A stretch of DNA of 64,000 bases from Amycolatopsis umgeniensis (lineage in GTDB: Bacteria > Actinomycetota > Actinomycetes > Mycobacteriales > Pseudonocardiaceae): positions 8,432,001 through 8,496,000 of the forward strand of contig NZ_JACHMX010000001.1 of the NCBI RefSeq assembly GCF_014205155.1. The letters are read 5' to 3'. The notes beneath the pieces are model-generated. The model had not been told where the DNA came from. It did not search any database and saw nothing but the letters and a program-made list of their open reading frames with translations. The translations under genes were made by a program, and so were the position numbers. This document shows positions 1 to 9,987 of this stretch, piece after piece; position 1 is the stretch's first letter, and the number at the start of each line of letters is the position of its first letter.

Positions 1-1493
1 AGGCGCTGCTGTCGGACCCTCGATTGGCCGCCGACGTACGCGGCGAGGTGCGTCTCTGGTTCGGCACCCTGTTGGTGCGCGAGTCCATGCTGGACCGTGG
101 ACGTGCCGAGATCACCCACGCCATCGAACTTCTGGGCGACCAGCCCGAGCGTGTCGCGTCCGGGATGGCACTGCTTTCCGTGCCGTACTTGGACATCGCC
201 ACCGCCGCCGACCACCGGGCCTGGCGTCTGCGGGTGGAGGACCTGCTCGCCCGGCTGCCGCGGCGCCCCGCGCGCACGGCGGTCCTGGCCACGGTGCTCG
301 GTGGACAGCTCATCGTCGGTGACCCGGTCATCTGGGACCGGATCACCCTGCTGCCCGCGCTCGACGACATCGACGACCCCGCCGAGGTCAGGCACCTCGC
401 CCGGGCCTACGCCAACCTGGCCGACGCGTGCTCGTGGACCGGCCGGGACGGGCAGGGGCGAACGTTCCTGTACACCGGGTTGGCGATGGCCTCACGTACG
501 GGCGCCGACTACGTGGTGGCGACAGCCGAAGCCACCGCGGCCCGGCTGGATTGGCTCGCGGGCGAATGGTCGGGGCTGGCCGAGCGGGTCCAGACGCTGA
601 TCCATGCTTATTCCCATCTTCCCCTCATCGCGAACGAACTGAACCTGGTCATCGGCTGGCTGGCCGCCGCACGCGGCGACTGGCTGACCGCCGAACACGG
701 ATTCCACGCCGCCCTGGACATTCACCCGACGGCGGTGATCCCGGTGGCGGTGGCCGCGGCGGGAGGGATGGCCGCCATGCTCCTCAGCCGGGACGACACC
801 GCCGCTCGTGCTCACGCGGAGCACGGACTCGCCCTGCTCCGCGCGAAGGGCTCCTGGGCGTGGACCGCCGAGATCGTCCCCCAGGCGGTCGCGTGCTACC
901 TCGCCGACGGCGCGACCGGTGCCGCGCGGCAACTCGTAGCGGAGGCGGAGGGGGAGTTGGACGGCATCGACGCGCCCTCGGCGCGAATGGCGCTCACGGT
1001 GTGCCGGGCACAGGTGGCCGCGGCAACGGGAGATCACGACGCCGCGGAGCGGCAGTACCGTGACGCGCAGCAGCGATACCAGGAACTCGGGCAGCGCTAC
1101 CGTGCCGCGCAGTGCGCCGACCGGGCCGCTCGCATCGCCGGCGCCGATCCCGCGGTGTTCCGTGATCTGGCCGCCGCGTTCGACGCGCTGGGCGCCACCG
1201 TCGACGCGGCCCGCTGCCGTCACCACATCCGCAGCACCGGCACCGTCATCCCTTCCGTCCGCGGCCGCCGCAGCTACGGCACGCAGCTTTCGCCGCGCGA
1301 ACACGATGTCGCACGCCTGCTGGCCAACGGTCACACCAACAGGGAGATCGCTCAAGCCCTCTTCATCTCACGGCGCACCGTCGAGGACCACGTCGCCAAC
1401 GTACTCCGCAAACTCGACGCGTCCTCCAGGCGCGATGTTCGACTGCGGGGCGAGCGAGGTCATCCCGCCCCGCCGTCGAGTAGCCAGTTGTAG
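1..1493 (+). CDS. LuxR-family (LAL-type) transcriptional regulator, 5' truncated by window edge
   Basis: The frame is open to the window edge, so the true start and the N-terminal part lie outside; the TTG at 24 is only an internal codon. What is visible is about 400 residues of alpha-helical, Ala-rich TPR-like sequence followed by a C-terminal LuxR/GerE helix-turn-helix with the typical LSPREHDVARLLANG, NREIA and RTVEDHVANVLRKL segments. This layout fits large ATP-binding LuxR (LAL) regulators, whose AAA domain would be upstream. It should bind promoter DNA as a dimer; its target and signal are unknown. Its last 34 bp overlap the convergent membrane-protein gene. Confidence 0.85.
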   Translation, partial: ALLSDPRLAADVRGEVRLWFGTLLVRESMLDRGRAEITHAIELLGDQPERVASGMALLSVPYLDIATAADHRAWRLRVEDLLARLPRRPARTAVLATVLGGQLIVGDPVIWDRITLLPALDDIDDPAEVRHLARAYANLADACSWTGRDGQGRTFLYTGLAMASRTGADYVVATAEATAARLDWLAGEWSGLAERVQTLIHAYSHLPLIANELNLVIGWLAAARGDWLTAEHGFHAALDIHPTAVIPVAVAAAGGMAAMLLSRDDTAARAHAEHGLALLRAKGSWAWTAEIVPQAVACYLADGATGAARQLVAEAEGELDGIDAPSARMALTVCRAQVAAATGDHDAAERQYRDAQQRYQELGQRYRAAQCADRAARIAGADPAVFRDLAAAFDALGATVDAARCRHHIRSTGTVIPSVRGRRSYGTQLSPREHDVARLLANGHTNREIAQALFISRRTVEDHVANVLRKLDASSRRDVRLRGERGHPAPPSSSQL

Positions 1494-2104
1494 CGCAGCC
1501 GCAGCGCTCGTTCCGTGCTGGCCAGCGCGGCGGCGATCCCGATCGCGATGTTGAGCCACACCGGCAGGGCCACGGGTGAGGTGAAGGTTCCGATGTGCTC
1601 GGCGATCGGCGCCGGCCGAGTCAGTTTCTCCAGCAGCTGTGTGATCAGGACGGCCACGGAGACGAGGAGCAGGATCGTCGAGAAGAAGCCGATCCCGCGG
1701 CTGAGCGCGGGGTGGGTGCGGTCGAGGTGCTCGCGGCGCCCTTCGGCCGAGAAACGGTCCGGCTGGAGCTGGTGCTCGACTCCGTCGACGGTGACGAAGT
1801 GGCACCGCTTGAGCCCGAAGACGCTCTTCTTCACTTCGATCGTGCCGCCTGGGACGGGGAAGGCGGCCGGAAGCCGGGAGCGGGCGTGATGCCTGCCGTC
1901 GAGGTACAGGTCGGCGTTGGTGTGACCGGAGGAGTCGGTCCGTCCGTGCCGGACGTCGACGGCGTACTCGCCTTCGTCTCCGGCCGGCCGGAGATAGAAC
2001 AGGGCGCGGCCGCCCTGCTGCCACCAGCGGAACCGCGGCAGCGCGTGCCCGTCGCCGTGCTTGATCCGTCTGGCGGCGTGACGACTTCGCATTTTCCTGA
2101 ACAT
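1460..2104 (-). CDS. Hypothetical membrane protein with two transmembrane segments
   Basis: About 214 aa. The start is the ATG at 2104 (MFRKMRSRH), preceded by GGAAGG about 6 nt away; a longer upstream frame has no such site. The N-terminal half is soluble, basic and beta-rich (residues about 1-130). Two hydrophobic segments follow, the first around GIGFFSTILLLVSVAVLITQ and the second around VWLNIAIGIAAALA, so the N-terminal domain is probably cytoplasmic. No family was recognised. It converges on and overlaps the LuxR gene and diverges from the SARP gene, sharing a 243-bp promoter region with it. Confidence 0.7.
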   Translation of the reverse strand: MFRKMRSRHAARRIKHGDGHALPRFRWWQQGGRALFYLRPAGDEGEYAVDVRHGRTDSSGHTNADLYLDGRHHARSRLPAAFPVPGGTIEVKKSVFGLKRCHFVTVDGVEHQLQPDRFSAEGRREHLDRTHPALSRGIGFFSTILLLVSVAVLITQLLEKLTRPAPIAEHIGTFTSPVALPVWLNIAIGIAAALASTERALRLRYNWLLDGGAG

Positions 2105-2347
2105 GACCAGCCTTCCGAAGCTCAGCAGAGCCTTTTCAGTGCGTCCGGCTCGGCGACGAGTCTGTCCACTCGGCACCGACAGCACATCGGTCCAGCGGCT
2201 GGACCGCGTCGAACTCGGGTCGAGTGCCCCGGTGCGACCAAAGTCGGAGGCGACCTTTGTCCAAGGCGGCCGTCTGTGGGGCCGCTAGTCTCGGTTTTGC
2301 TGCCGACCCGCGTGTTCGAGGCGCGGGCGCTGGGCGAGGGGGAGATC

Positions 2348-5164
2348 GTGATCGACATTGCCGTGCTCGGCGAGGTAGGTCTGTCCGGTGCCGAGGGCAA
2401 GGTGGACATCGGGCCCGCCCGGCAGCGGCTGGTCCTGGCCGCTCTCGCGTTGGACGTCGGTCAGGTGGTCTCGGACGAGCGTCTGATCGAACGGGTGTGG
2501 GGCACTGAGCCGCCGTCGCGCGCGAAGGGCACGCTGCACAGCTATGTCTCCCGTTTGAGACGGGCGTTGAAGCTCGCGGGCGGGCATGGAAAGACGGGCG
2601 GCCTGTTGCGCCGATCGGGAGGCCATGTCCTCGACATCGACGAGTCGAGCGTCGACTGGCATCGCTTCCGCCGAGCTGTCGAAAGCGCACGGCGTCTGCC
2701 CGACGAGGCGGCCGAATCGGTTCTGGCCGGCGCGATCGAGTTGTGGCGAGGCGAGGCGCTCACAGGTCTGTCCAGCGAATGGGCGACAGCTGAGCGCGAC
2801 AGGCTGGGCGAGGCTCGCCTGACGGCCGAATGCGCTTTGACCGAAACCCGGCTCAGCCTCGGAACAGGCGCGGATCTGGTCGGTGAGCTGTCTGCCAGGT
2901 CAGCCCGTCATCCGCTGGACGAACGCGTGGCGGCCCAGTATCTGCTGGCTCTGCACCGCGCCGGACGGACGGCGGACGCCCTCGAGCACTTTCGTCTTGT
3001 CCGCACTCGGCTGGTGGAGGAGCTGGGTACCGAGCCGGGTCCCATCCTGCAGCAAGTGCACCAGCAGGTGCTCGAATCCGGCCGGAACCCGCATCAGACG
3101 GCCGGGGAGCCGGGGTTCGAACCGTCGCCTCGGCAGCTGCCCACCCTCTCGGCCGCTCTCGTGGGCCGGAACGGTGAACTGAGCCGGCTCGACGACCTGC
3201 ACGCGCGCTCGAGCCGAAGCGGGGCGCGACGGCTCACCGTGGTCAGCGGCGCGGGCGGGATCGGCAAGACCTGGCTTGCCCTCGGCTGGGCGCGACGCCG
3301 GGCGGATGATCACCCCGACGGTCAGCTGTTCGCCGATCTGAACGGTTTCAGCCCGGATCAGAAGCCGCGGGATCCCTCGGACGTTCTCCAAGGGTTCCTC
3401 GACGCCCTGGGCGTTCCTCCGCAATCGATTCCACCCGGCCTGGACGCGCGAGCGGCCTTGTTCCGCGGCCTCGTCGACGGCAAGCGAATCCTGGTGCTGA
3501 TCGACAACGCGGCCACGACCGAACAGGTCTCGCCGCTGCTGCCCTCCGGCCCCGGCTGCACGATCCTGATCACGAGCAGGAACCGGTTGTCGGGTCTCGG
3601 CACGGCTCACGGCGCACACCATCTTCGTCTCGACACGCTCACGGACGACCACGCCGAAGCACTGCTCGTCGATCGGCTCGGAGCGGCCCGCGTCGTCGCC
3701 GCCGGTCCCGCCATCCAGCGGCTGATCGGCCTCACCGGAGGGTTTCCGCTGGCGCTGAGCATCGTCGCGGGCCGCGCGGACCAGACCGAGGGACTCGGCT
3801 TCGACCAGCTCGCCGCCGAGCTGACCCAGTTCGGGATCGACGCTCTGGCCGACGGAGACCCCATCGCGAGCCTTCCCGCGGTGCTGTCGTGGTCGACGAA
3901 CGCGCTCACCCCCGGTCAGGCTGAGCTGTTCTCCTTGCTCAGCATCGCGCCCGGGGTCGATATCGATCCTTTCGCCGCGGCGGGGCTCGCCGGTATCTCA
4001 CCGCAGGCGGCGTACACCACGCTCCGCGAACTCGAGCACGCGTCGCTCTTGAGCCAGGAGCCGAACCTTCGCTACCAGATGCACGATCTGGTGCGCCGCT
4101 ACGCGGTGGACAGCCACCCCGGGGTTCCCGATGCCGGACAAGACAAAGCCTTGCTACGCCTGACCGACAGCTATCTTCGGACCGCGAGCGCGGGAATCCG
4201 GTTGATCAGCCCGCAGCGGACGCTGGTCACCCCGCTCGAGCCGGTGCCGGGCGCGACGCGGCAACCGCTCGCCGACCGCGACGCGGCGTTGGCGTGGTTC
4301 GAGGCCGAACGGCAGAACATCCTGGCGGTCCAGGCACTGGCCTCGGAAAAAGGCTGGCACGACTACGTCTGGCATCTCGCCTGGGAACTGGAGTTCCCGC
4401 TGCACCGTGGTGCCCGGCACCATGACGGATTCCGGGTCTGGGAGCTCGCCGCGGCCGCCGCCGCCCATCTCGAGGATCCGGAGTACGCGACGATCGCCTA
4501 CCGCAACGCCGGGCTCGCCGCGGTCCGGCTCGGGCGGACGGAACTCGCGGAAACGCTTCTGCGACGGGCGCTGGTCCTCGCCGAGGCCGGAGGAGACGAG
4601 ATCAGCCAGGCTCATGTGAACTACGCGATGGCCGCGCTGTCCGAACGCACGGGCCAGGACGAGAGCGCGTTGACCTACGTGACCCGTGCGCTCACCCTGT
4701 TCCGCGCCAGTGAACGCGTACTGCCGGTCTGGGAGTCGGCGGTCCTCAACGCTCTCGGATGGTATTCCGCCCGCGTCGGCCGCTACGCCGAAGCCCGTGC
4801 CCACTGCGAAGCCGGTCTGGCTTCCGCCCGTGCGCTCGCCGAGGGGGCGCTCGAAGCGAACGCTCTCGACAGCCTGGGGTTCATCGCCCACCACACCGGC
4901 GAGCATCAGGTGGCGGTGACCCGGTACGAAGAGGCTCTCGCCGCTTTCAGGTCGGCGGGTGACGAGCACGGCGAAGCCGACACACTCCGCGACCTGGCCC
5001 ACCCCCACCTCGCGCTGGGCCGGACCGAAGCGGCGATCGACGCCTGGCGCGGCGCGCTGACCCTCTACAAGCGGCAACTCAGGACCGTGGACGCGCACAA
5101 GGTCGAACAGGAACTCGCCCGGATCGAGGAGATCGACGGCCGGAGCGGGCCTCTCACCTGCTGA
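2348..5164 (+). CDS. AfsR-like SARP transcriptional activator with NB-ARC ATPase and TPR domains
   Basis: The GTG at 2348 is chosen because GAGGGGGAG lies just upstream and translation then begins VIDIAVLGEV, the usual SARP N-terminus; the frame is open further upstream without coding character. Domains of the 938-aa product: winged-helix DNA-binding domain (about 1-95), bacterial transcriptional activation domain BTAD (about 100-245), NB-ARC ATPase with P-loop GAGGIGKTW (about 300) and Walker B ILVLIDNA (about 383), then TPRs to the C-terminus. By family knowledge, such proteins bind heptameric direct repeats near -35 and activate transcription in an ATP-dependent way. The LamG-RHS pair directly downstream is a plausible target. 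Length and layout match AfsR. Confidence 0.92.
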   Translation: MIDIAVLGEVGLSGAEGKVDIGPARQRLVLAALALDVGQVVSDERLIERVWGTEPPSRAKGTLHSYVSRLRRALKLAGGHGKTGGLLRRSGGHVLDIDESSVDWHRFRRAVESARRLPDEAAESVLAGAIELWRGEALTGLSSEWATAERDRLGEARLTAECALTETRLSLGTGADLVGELSARSARHPLDERVAAQYLLALHRAGRTADALEHFRLVRTRLVEELGTEPGPILQQVHQQVLESGRNPHQTAGEPGFEPSPRQLPTLSAALVGRNGELSRLDDLHARSSRSGARRLTVVSGAGGIGKTWLALGWARRRADDHPDGQLFADLNGFSPDQKPRDPSDVLQGFLDALGVPPQSIPPGLDARAALFRGLVDGKRILVLIDNAATTEQVSPLLPSGPGCTILITSRNRLSGLGTAHGAHHLRLDTLTDDHAEALLVDRLGAARVVAAGPAIQRLIGLTGGFPLALSIVAGRADQTEGLGFDQLAAELTQFGIDALADGDPIASLPAVLSWSTNALTPGQAELFSLLSIAPGVDIDPFAAAGLAGISPQAAYTTLRELEHASLLSQEPNLRYQMHDLVRRYAVDSHPGVPDAGQDKALLRLTDSYLRTASAGIRLISPQRTLVTPLEPVPGATRQPLADRDAALAWFEAERQNILAVQALASEKGWHDYVWHLAWELEFPLHRGARHHDGFRVWELAAAAAAHLEDPEYATIAYRNAGLAAVRLGRTELAETLLRRALVLAEAGGDEISQAHVNYAMAALSERTGQDESALTYVTRALTLFRASERVLPVWESAVLNALGWYSARVGRYAEARAHCEAGLASARALAEGALEANALDSLGFIAHHTGEHQVAVTRYEEALAAFRSAGDEHGEADTLRDLAHPHLALGRTEAAIDAWRGALTLYKRQLRTVDAHKVEQELARIEEIDGRSGPLTC

Positions 5165-5182
5165 TTCAAAGATTCTTCAAAC
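5165..5182 (+). promoter_or_regulatory. Candidate SARP-binding heptamer pair
   Basis: TTCAAAG (5165-5171) and TTCAAAC (5176-5182) are direct heptamers 11 bp apart, one helical turn, just after the SARP stop codon and 100 bp before the LamG start. SARP regulators are known to bind heptamers with 11-bp periodicity. A clear -10 element at the canonical distance was not seen, so this is a candidate only. Confidence 0.4.
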
Positions 5183-5281
5183 TTTTCTCCTGGACCGGTG
5201 GGCAGGCTTGTGCCCGGCTGACGGCAGCCACGGACTCGTCGATCGTGGGATCGCGCCGGACGAACCAGGGGGAGTGCTCTC

Positions 5282-8200
5282 ATGTCGCACCGAAGACGCG
5301 AACGGAAGACAGTGGCCCGTCTTGTGCCGCTGGGTCTGGCACTGGTCCTGGTCGGTTCGTCGGCGACGCTGGCTTCCGTGAGCGTTCCACCGGAGCCGGA
5401 CGCGCCGCTCGCGGCGGTGGCTGAAGCCGCCGACGACGCGGCCGCCGTGGTGGCGGCGCGGCGCCAAGGGACTCGGGTGGAGGTGCTGGATCAGCGGACG
5501 GCGACGTCGACGGTGTTCGTCGAGCCGGACGGAACTCGTACCTCGGAGATGACGGCGGTGCCGACCAGGTTCAAGCGTGGCGATGACTGGGTCCCGCTGG
5601 ACAGGACACTCGTGACCCGTGCGGATGGTTCGGTGGCGCCGAAGTCGGTGGGAGAAGAGGTCGTGCTCTCGGGCGGGGGTGAGGGCACACCGCTGATCCG
5701 GATGACGGACGGCGGCAGGGAACTGGCCCTGTACTGGCCGTCCGCATTGCCCGAGCCGGCGTTGTCGGGCACGTCCGCGACCTATCCCGAGGTTCTGCCG
5801 GGGGTGGACCTCGTGATGCAAGCGGAAGCGGACGGCTATCGGCAGTTGCTGGTCGTGAAGAACGCCGCGGCGGCGAAGAATCCCGCGCTGGCCAAGGTGC
5901 GATCGCGGCTGGCCGCCAAGGGCGTGCGAGTGAGCGCCGAACCCACCGGGGCGCTGAAAGCCGTTGACGACAAGGGCGTCCAGGTGTTCGGTTCGGCGTC
6001 GTCGATGATGTGGGACGCGCGCGGCCGCGCGGAGAAGGTCGGCGTCGACGTCGTGGGTGACGTCCTGACCCTGACCCCGGATCAGAACCTCCTCACCGGC
6101 GACGCGACCGCGTACCCGGTGACGGTCGATCCGGCCTACTTCATGTCAGGACACAACTACTGGGCGACGGTGCTGTCCGGTGACCGCTTCCGCAACCAGT
6201 CCTTCGACCGCCGCAGCGCCGACGGGACGCATCCGGAGTGGGCCCAGGTCGGGCAGTGCTGGAACGAGAACAAGGAGTGCAACGGCATCGGGGAGGCTCG
6301 GGCCTACTTCTCGTTCCACGACACCGGGGAGCTCGCGGGGAAGGACATCCTGGAGGCGAAGTTCTACACCACGGTGACCTACAGCCCGAGCTGCCAGGTC
6401 CGCAACCATCACCTCCGCCCGGTGTTCCACTCCATCGGCGACGGCACGACCTGGAACAACAAGCCCGAGAACCCGGGCCAGTGGATCGAATTCGCGGCGC
6501 CGACCTCGTGCGGCGGCTTCCATGGCGTCGAGCTGGACATCCGCAACGCGGTCAACCAAAACGGCGGGACGACGTTCTACCTGCACGCCATGGACTCGAA
6601 CGACCAGTACGCGTGGCGCAAGTACGCCTCGGCCGAGACCCGGATCGTGATCAAATGGAACCGCGCCCCGAACCCGCCGTCCGGACTGCGCACCGATCCG
6701 CCGTTGCCGGTGCCGTGCAAGTGGTGCGCCGGCGTGCCCTACACCGCCAATCAGCATGTCCAGCTGATCGCCACCGTCTCGGACCCCGACAACGAGCGTG
6801 TCCGGCCGAAGTGGCGGGTCCGGGCGACGGGACGCGCTGAAGAAGCGTCGGACGGCGACTTCGTTCCCTCGGGGGTGTCGGTGAGCCGCGGCCTCTCGCT
6901 GACGGACAAGGACGCGTTGCAGATCAGCTGGTGGCTGCACGCGGAAGACGACGCTCCCGCGATCGGCGGCGCGGCCCAGGGACAGCTGTTCGCGGTCGAC
7001 CTGGTGAAGCCGCACGCCACACCGACCGTCGAATCGAGGATCTACACCGAGGACAACGATTGGCACGGCGGTACCGGCATACCCGACGTGTTCACCTTCG
7101 GGAGCCAAGGTGTCGGCGACATCGACCACTACCTGTACGGATGGCAGGACCCCCCGAACCAGAAGGTGGACGCGACGGCGCTGGGGGGTCCCGCGTCCGT
7201 CAGCCTGGCCCCACCGGGAGACGGTCCTCGGACGCTGTTCGTCCAGAGCGTGGACAGGGCGGGGAACAGGAGTGACGCGACACAACACGACTTCAACGTC
7301 CGCGCCGGTGACGGCGCGCGGCATCAGTGGTCGTTCGAGGGCAACGCCACGGACAGCGCTTTTCAGGGGGACAAGCACGGCAAGCTGAACGGCGTCGCCT
7401 CGTACACCACCGGCGCGCTCGGGACCGGTCTGCTGCTGGACGGTCAGACCGGGAGCACCATGTCGGCGCCGACGACCGTCCGGACCGACACCAGCTTCTC
7501 CGTGTCGGCGTGGGCGAGACCGGACGTCCTGCGGCCGGATCCCATGGGGCTGGTGAGCCAGGACAATCCGCAGAACGGGTACAGCGGCTGGCTGTTGCAC
7601 CTGCGTGACGACGGGCAAGGGCCGAAGTGGGCGTTCTGGCTGCCCGGCGGGACGCCGTCGAACCCGGGTGCCGGGATCGCCGTCGAGACGACCGCGGTCG
7701 CCCACCAGCCGCAGCAGGGCAGGTGGACCCATGTGGCCGGTGTGTTCGACCGCGGTACCGCCGAGGCCAGGCTGTATGTCGACGGCGCGCTGGTCGGGAA
7801 GAAGGCGGCGCCCGCCGGGTGGACTCCGTGGCAGGCCGGTGGTGAGCTGGCCGTCGGGAGACTGCAGTGGGGTGGGGTCAAAGGCCACCACTGGCAAGGT
7901 GCGATCGACGAGGTGCAGGTCTTCGACAGGCCCCTGTCCGACACGGAGGTCGGAGCGAAGGTCAGTCGCGACAACGTCCGCACCGGACACTGGAGGTTCG
8001 ACGACCGGCCGTCCGCCGGAGCGGCGAACACCAAGGCGCGCAACGAGGTTCCCGGTGGCGGTGACGGCACACTGACCAACGGCGCCACCTTCGTGGACAA
8101 CGGCGAACTCGGGCGCGCGGTGAAGTTCGACAACCCCGGTGCTTCGAAGGCGCAGGTGGTGACCACCGGCCCGGCGGTGCGGACCGACCGGAGCTTCACG

Positions 8201-9976
8201 GTCTCGGCGTGGGTGACCGCGACCAGGTTCGTCGCCAAACCGCAGGCGATGACCGCGGTCAGCCAGGACGGCGCGTTCAACAGCGGTTTCTACCTGCAGT
8301 ACAACGCCGACCAGAACAAGTGGGTGTTCCTGAAGTTCTCCGCCGACATCGCCGACGGCGCCGCCCTGCGGTGGCACGGTGTCGTCGCGAAACAGACGCC
8401 GGCGCTCGGCGTGCCCGTGCACTTGACCGGTGTCTTCGACGCGGTGACCAAGGAAATGCGGATCTACGTCAACGGCGAGCCGGGCAACGACGAGAAGTTC
8501 GTCTATCCGGGCACGGACTGGAACGCCGGCGGGAAACTGGTCATGGGCCGGGGCAAGTTCAACGGCGCCGAGAGCGACTTCTGGCCCGGCACCGTGGACG
8601 AAGTCCGCACCTACAGCAGGGTGCTGTCTCCTGGTGAGATCCAGTCGGTGGTCAGCCAGCACCGCGCGTCTTCGGGCACCTGGAAGTTCGACGGTGACCT
8701 CAAAGACTCTTCGGGCCGTGGCTCGACCGGCACCTGGTCGGGCACACCCGCCTACACCGACGGCCAGAGCGAGAACCCCGATTCCGTGGACAAGGCGCTG
8801 CGGCTGGACGGGACCAACGCGGTGGAGGCGTCGAACGCGGTCGACCCGACCGAAAGCTACACGGTTTCCGCCTGGGTCCGCCCGGACGCGGCGACGGGCT
8901 GCCTCTGCACCGTCCTGTCCCAGGGCCAGAGCGCGCTCTCGTCGTTCGCGCTGGCCGCGAGCACGGACGGGAAGTGGAAGGTGACCGCGGCCGGTGACTC
9001 GGCGGTCGCGGGCAAGGTGCAAGCCGGGGTATGGACACAGGTGACCGGGGTGCACAACAGGCCTCGACGGCAGATCGAGCTGTATGTCAACGGTGTGCTG
9101 GTCGCGACCGCGAAGCACGCCACGCCCGCACAAGACGACGGCAAGTTCCAGGTCGGTCAGCTGAACTCCGCGGGGACCCCCGGGCAGTGGTTCAAGGGCG
9201 CGATCGACGACGTCCAGGTCTACAACCGGGCGCTGTTCGCCGACGAGATCCGCGTCATGGCCGGACGTGACCTGGCCTTGGTGCACAACTGGAAACTCAA
9301 CGACAGTCCCGTGGATTCGATCGGCGCACGCCCTGGGGAGACGGTCGGAGGTGCGGGCTTCGGGCCCGGAAGGGCGGGCAGGGCCGTCCTGCTGGACGGA
9401 GTGGACGATGCCGTCACGACCGGCGGAGCCGACCTTCGCACCGACCAGAGTTTCACGGTGTCCGCGTGGGTGAACCTGACGAAACCCGGCCCGTGTGAGG
9501 ACGAGTGCACCCGGGGCGCGGTCAGCCTTTCCGGCGGACCGGGCAACGAGGGACCGGTGAAGTTCAGGCTCGGCCACCGGATCGACCAGGACCAGGCCTC
9601 GGGCAACGGCAAGTGGATCTTCGAGATGCCGGAGGCGAACGGGACCGTCACCGAGGCGGCGGTGTCGGTGCGGCCAAGCCAGTTCGGCAGCTGGGTTCTG
9701 CTCGTCGGCGCGTACGAGGCGACTACCGGGCGGATAGACCTGTACGTCTACAACGACAATCCGCTCAGTGAACCCGACTTCGACACGGGCAAGCTCTTGC
9801 AACCATGGCAGGGCAAGGGAGCGGTCCAGATCGGCCGCGCGGTGGCCGGGCCCGGCGCGACACCGTCCGAGTTCTGGTCCGGCGGTGTGGACGATGTCCG
9901 CCTGTACACCGGCTCGCTGGCTCCGGATCGGCAGAAAACGCTTCGTGACTCCTACCCAGCCGTGACGAGCTCGTGA
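5282..9976 (+). CDS. Secreted LamG (concanavalin A-like) repeat protein, RHS partner
   Basis: 1564 aa. The ATG at 5282 follows AGGGGGAG and opens with a Sec signal peptide (basic MSHRRRERK, then a hydrophobic core ending near SVSVPP). Residues about 60-460 form a DNRLRE/YD-like N-terminal region. Four LamG/jelly-roll domains follow, each recognisable by an S-(F/Y)-(S/T)-VSAW motif, near residues 733, 966, 1192 and 1388. Such domains bind carbohydrate or protein ligands outside the cell. The stop overlaps the leader of the RHS gene, indicating one transcript and probably joint function in cell-surface display or delivery. The role is inferred from context; no catalytic motif was seen. Confidence 0.85.
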   Translation: MSHRRRERKTVARLVPLGLALVLVGSSATLASVSVPPEPDAPLAAVAEAADDAAAVVAARRQGTRVEVLDQRTATSTVFVEPDGTRTSEMTAVPTRFKRGDDWVPLDRTLVTRADGSVAPKSVGEEVVLSGGGEGTPLIRMTDGGRELALYWPSALPEPALSGTSATYPEVLPGVDLVMQAEADGYRQLLVVKNAAAAKNPALAKVRSRLAAKGVRVSAEPTGALKAVDDKGVQVFGSASSMMWDARGRAEKVGVDVVGDVLTLTPDQNLLTGDATAYPVTVDPAYFMSGHNYWATVLSGDRFRNQSFDRRSADGTHPEWAQVGQCWNENKECNGIGEARAYFSFHDTGELAGKDILEAKFYTTVTYSPSCQVRNHHLRPVFHSIGDGTTWNNKPENPGQWIEFAAPTSCGGFHGVELDIRNAVNQNGGTTFYLHAMDSNDQYAWRKYASAETRIVIKWNRAPNPPSGLRTDPPLPVPCKWCAGVPYTANQHVQLIATVSDPDNERVRPKWRVRATGRAEEASDGDFVPSGVSVSRGLSLTDKDALQISWWLHAEDDAPAIGGAAQGQLFAVDLVKPHATPTVESRIYTEDNDWHGGTGIPDVFTFGSQGVGDIDHYLYGWQDPPNQKVDATALGGPASVSLAPPGDGPRTLFVQSVDRAGNRSDATQHDFNVRAGDGARHQWSFEGNATDSAFQGDKHGKLNGVASYTTGALGTGLLLDGQTGSTMSAPTTVRTDTSFSVSAWARPDVLRPDPMGLVSQDNPQNGYSGWLLHLRDDGQGPKWAFWLPGGTPSNPGAGIAVETTAVAHQPQQGRWTHVAGVFDRGTAEARLYVDGALVGKKAAPAGWTPWQAGGELAVGRLQWGGVKGHHWQGAIDEVQVFDRPLSDTEVGAKVSRDNVRTGHWRFDDRPSAGAANTKARNEVPGGGDGTLTNGATFVDNGELGRAVKFDNPGASKAQVVTTGPAVRTDRSFTVSAWVTATRFVAKPQAMTAVSQDGAFNSGFYLQYNADQNKWVFLKFSADIADGAALRWHGVVAKQTPALGVPVHLTGVFDAVTKEMRIYVNGEPGNDEKFVYPGTDWNAGGKLVMGRGKFNGAESDFWPGTVDEVRTYSRVLSPGEIQSVVSQHRASSGTWKFDGDLKDSSGRGSTGTWSGTPAYTDGQSENPDSVDKALRLDGTNAVEASNAVDPTESYTVSAWVRPDAATGCLCTVLSQGQSALSSFALAASTDGKWKVTAAGDSAVAGKVQAGVWTQVTGVHNRPRRQIELYVNGVLVATAKHATPAQDDGKFQVGQLNSAGTPGQWFKGAIDDVQVYNRALFADEIRVMAGRDLALVHNWKLNDSPVDSIGARPGETVGGAGFGPGRAGRAVLLDGVDDAVTTGGADLRTDQSFTVSAWVNLTKPGPCEDECTRGAVSLSGGPGNEGPVKFRLGHRIDQDQASGNGKWIFEMPEANGTVTEAAVSVRPSQFGSWVLLVGAYEATTGRIDLYVYNDNPLSEPDFDTGKLLQPWQGKGAVQIGRAVAGPGATPSEFWSGGVDDVRLYTGSLAPDRQKTLRDSYPAVTSS

Positions 9977-9987
9977 GAGGACACCCC

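Noticed and set aside
1595..2347. N-terminal extension of the SARP gene
   Set aside because: The extension is antisense to the membrane-protein gene and the SARP domain begins exactly at the GTG with a strong ribosome-binding site at 2348.
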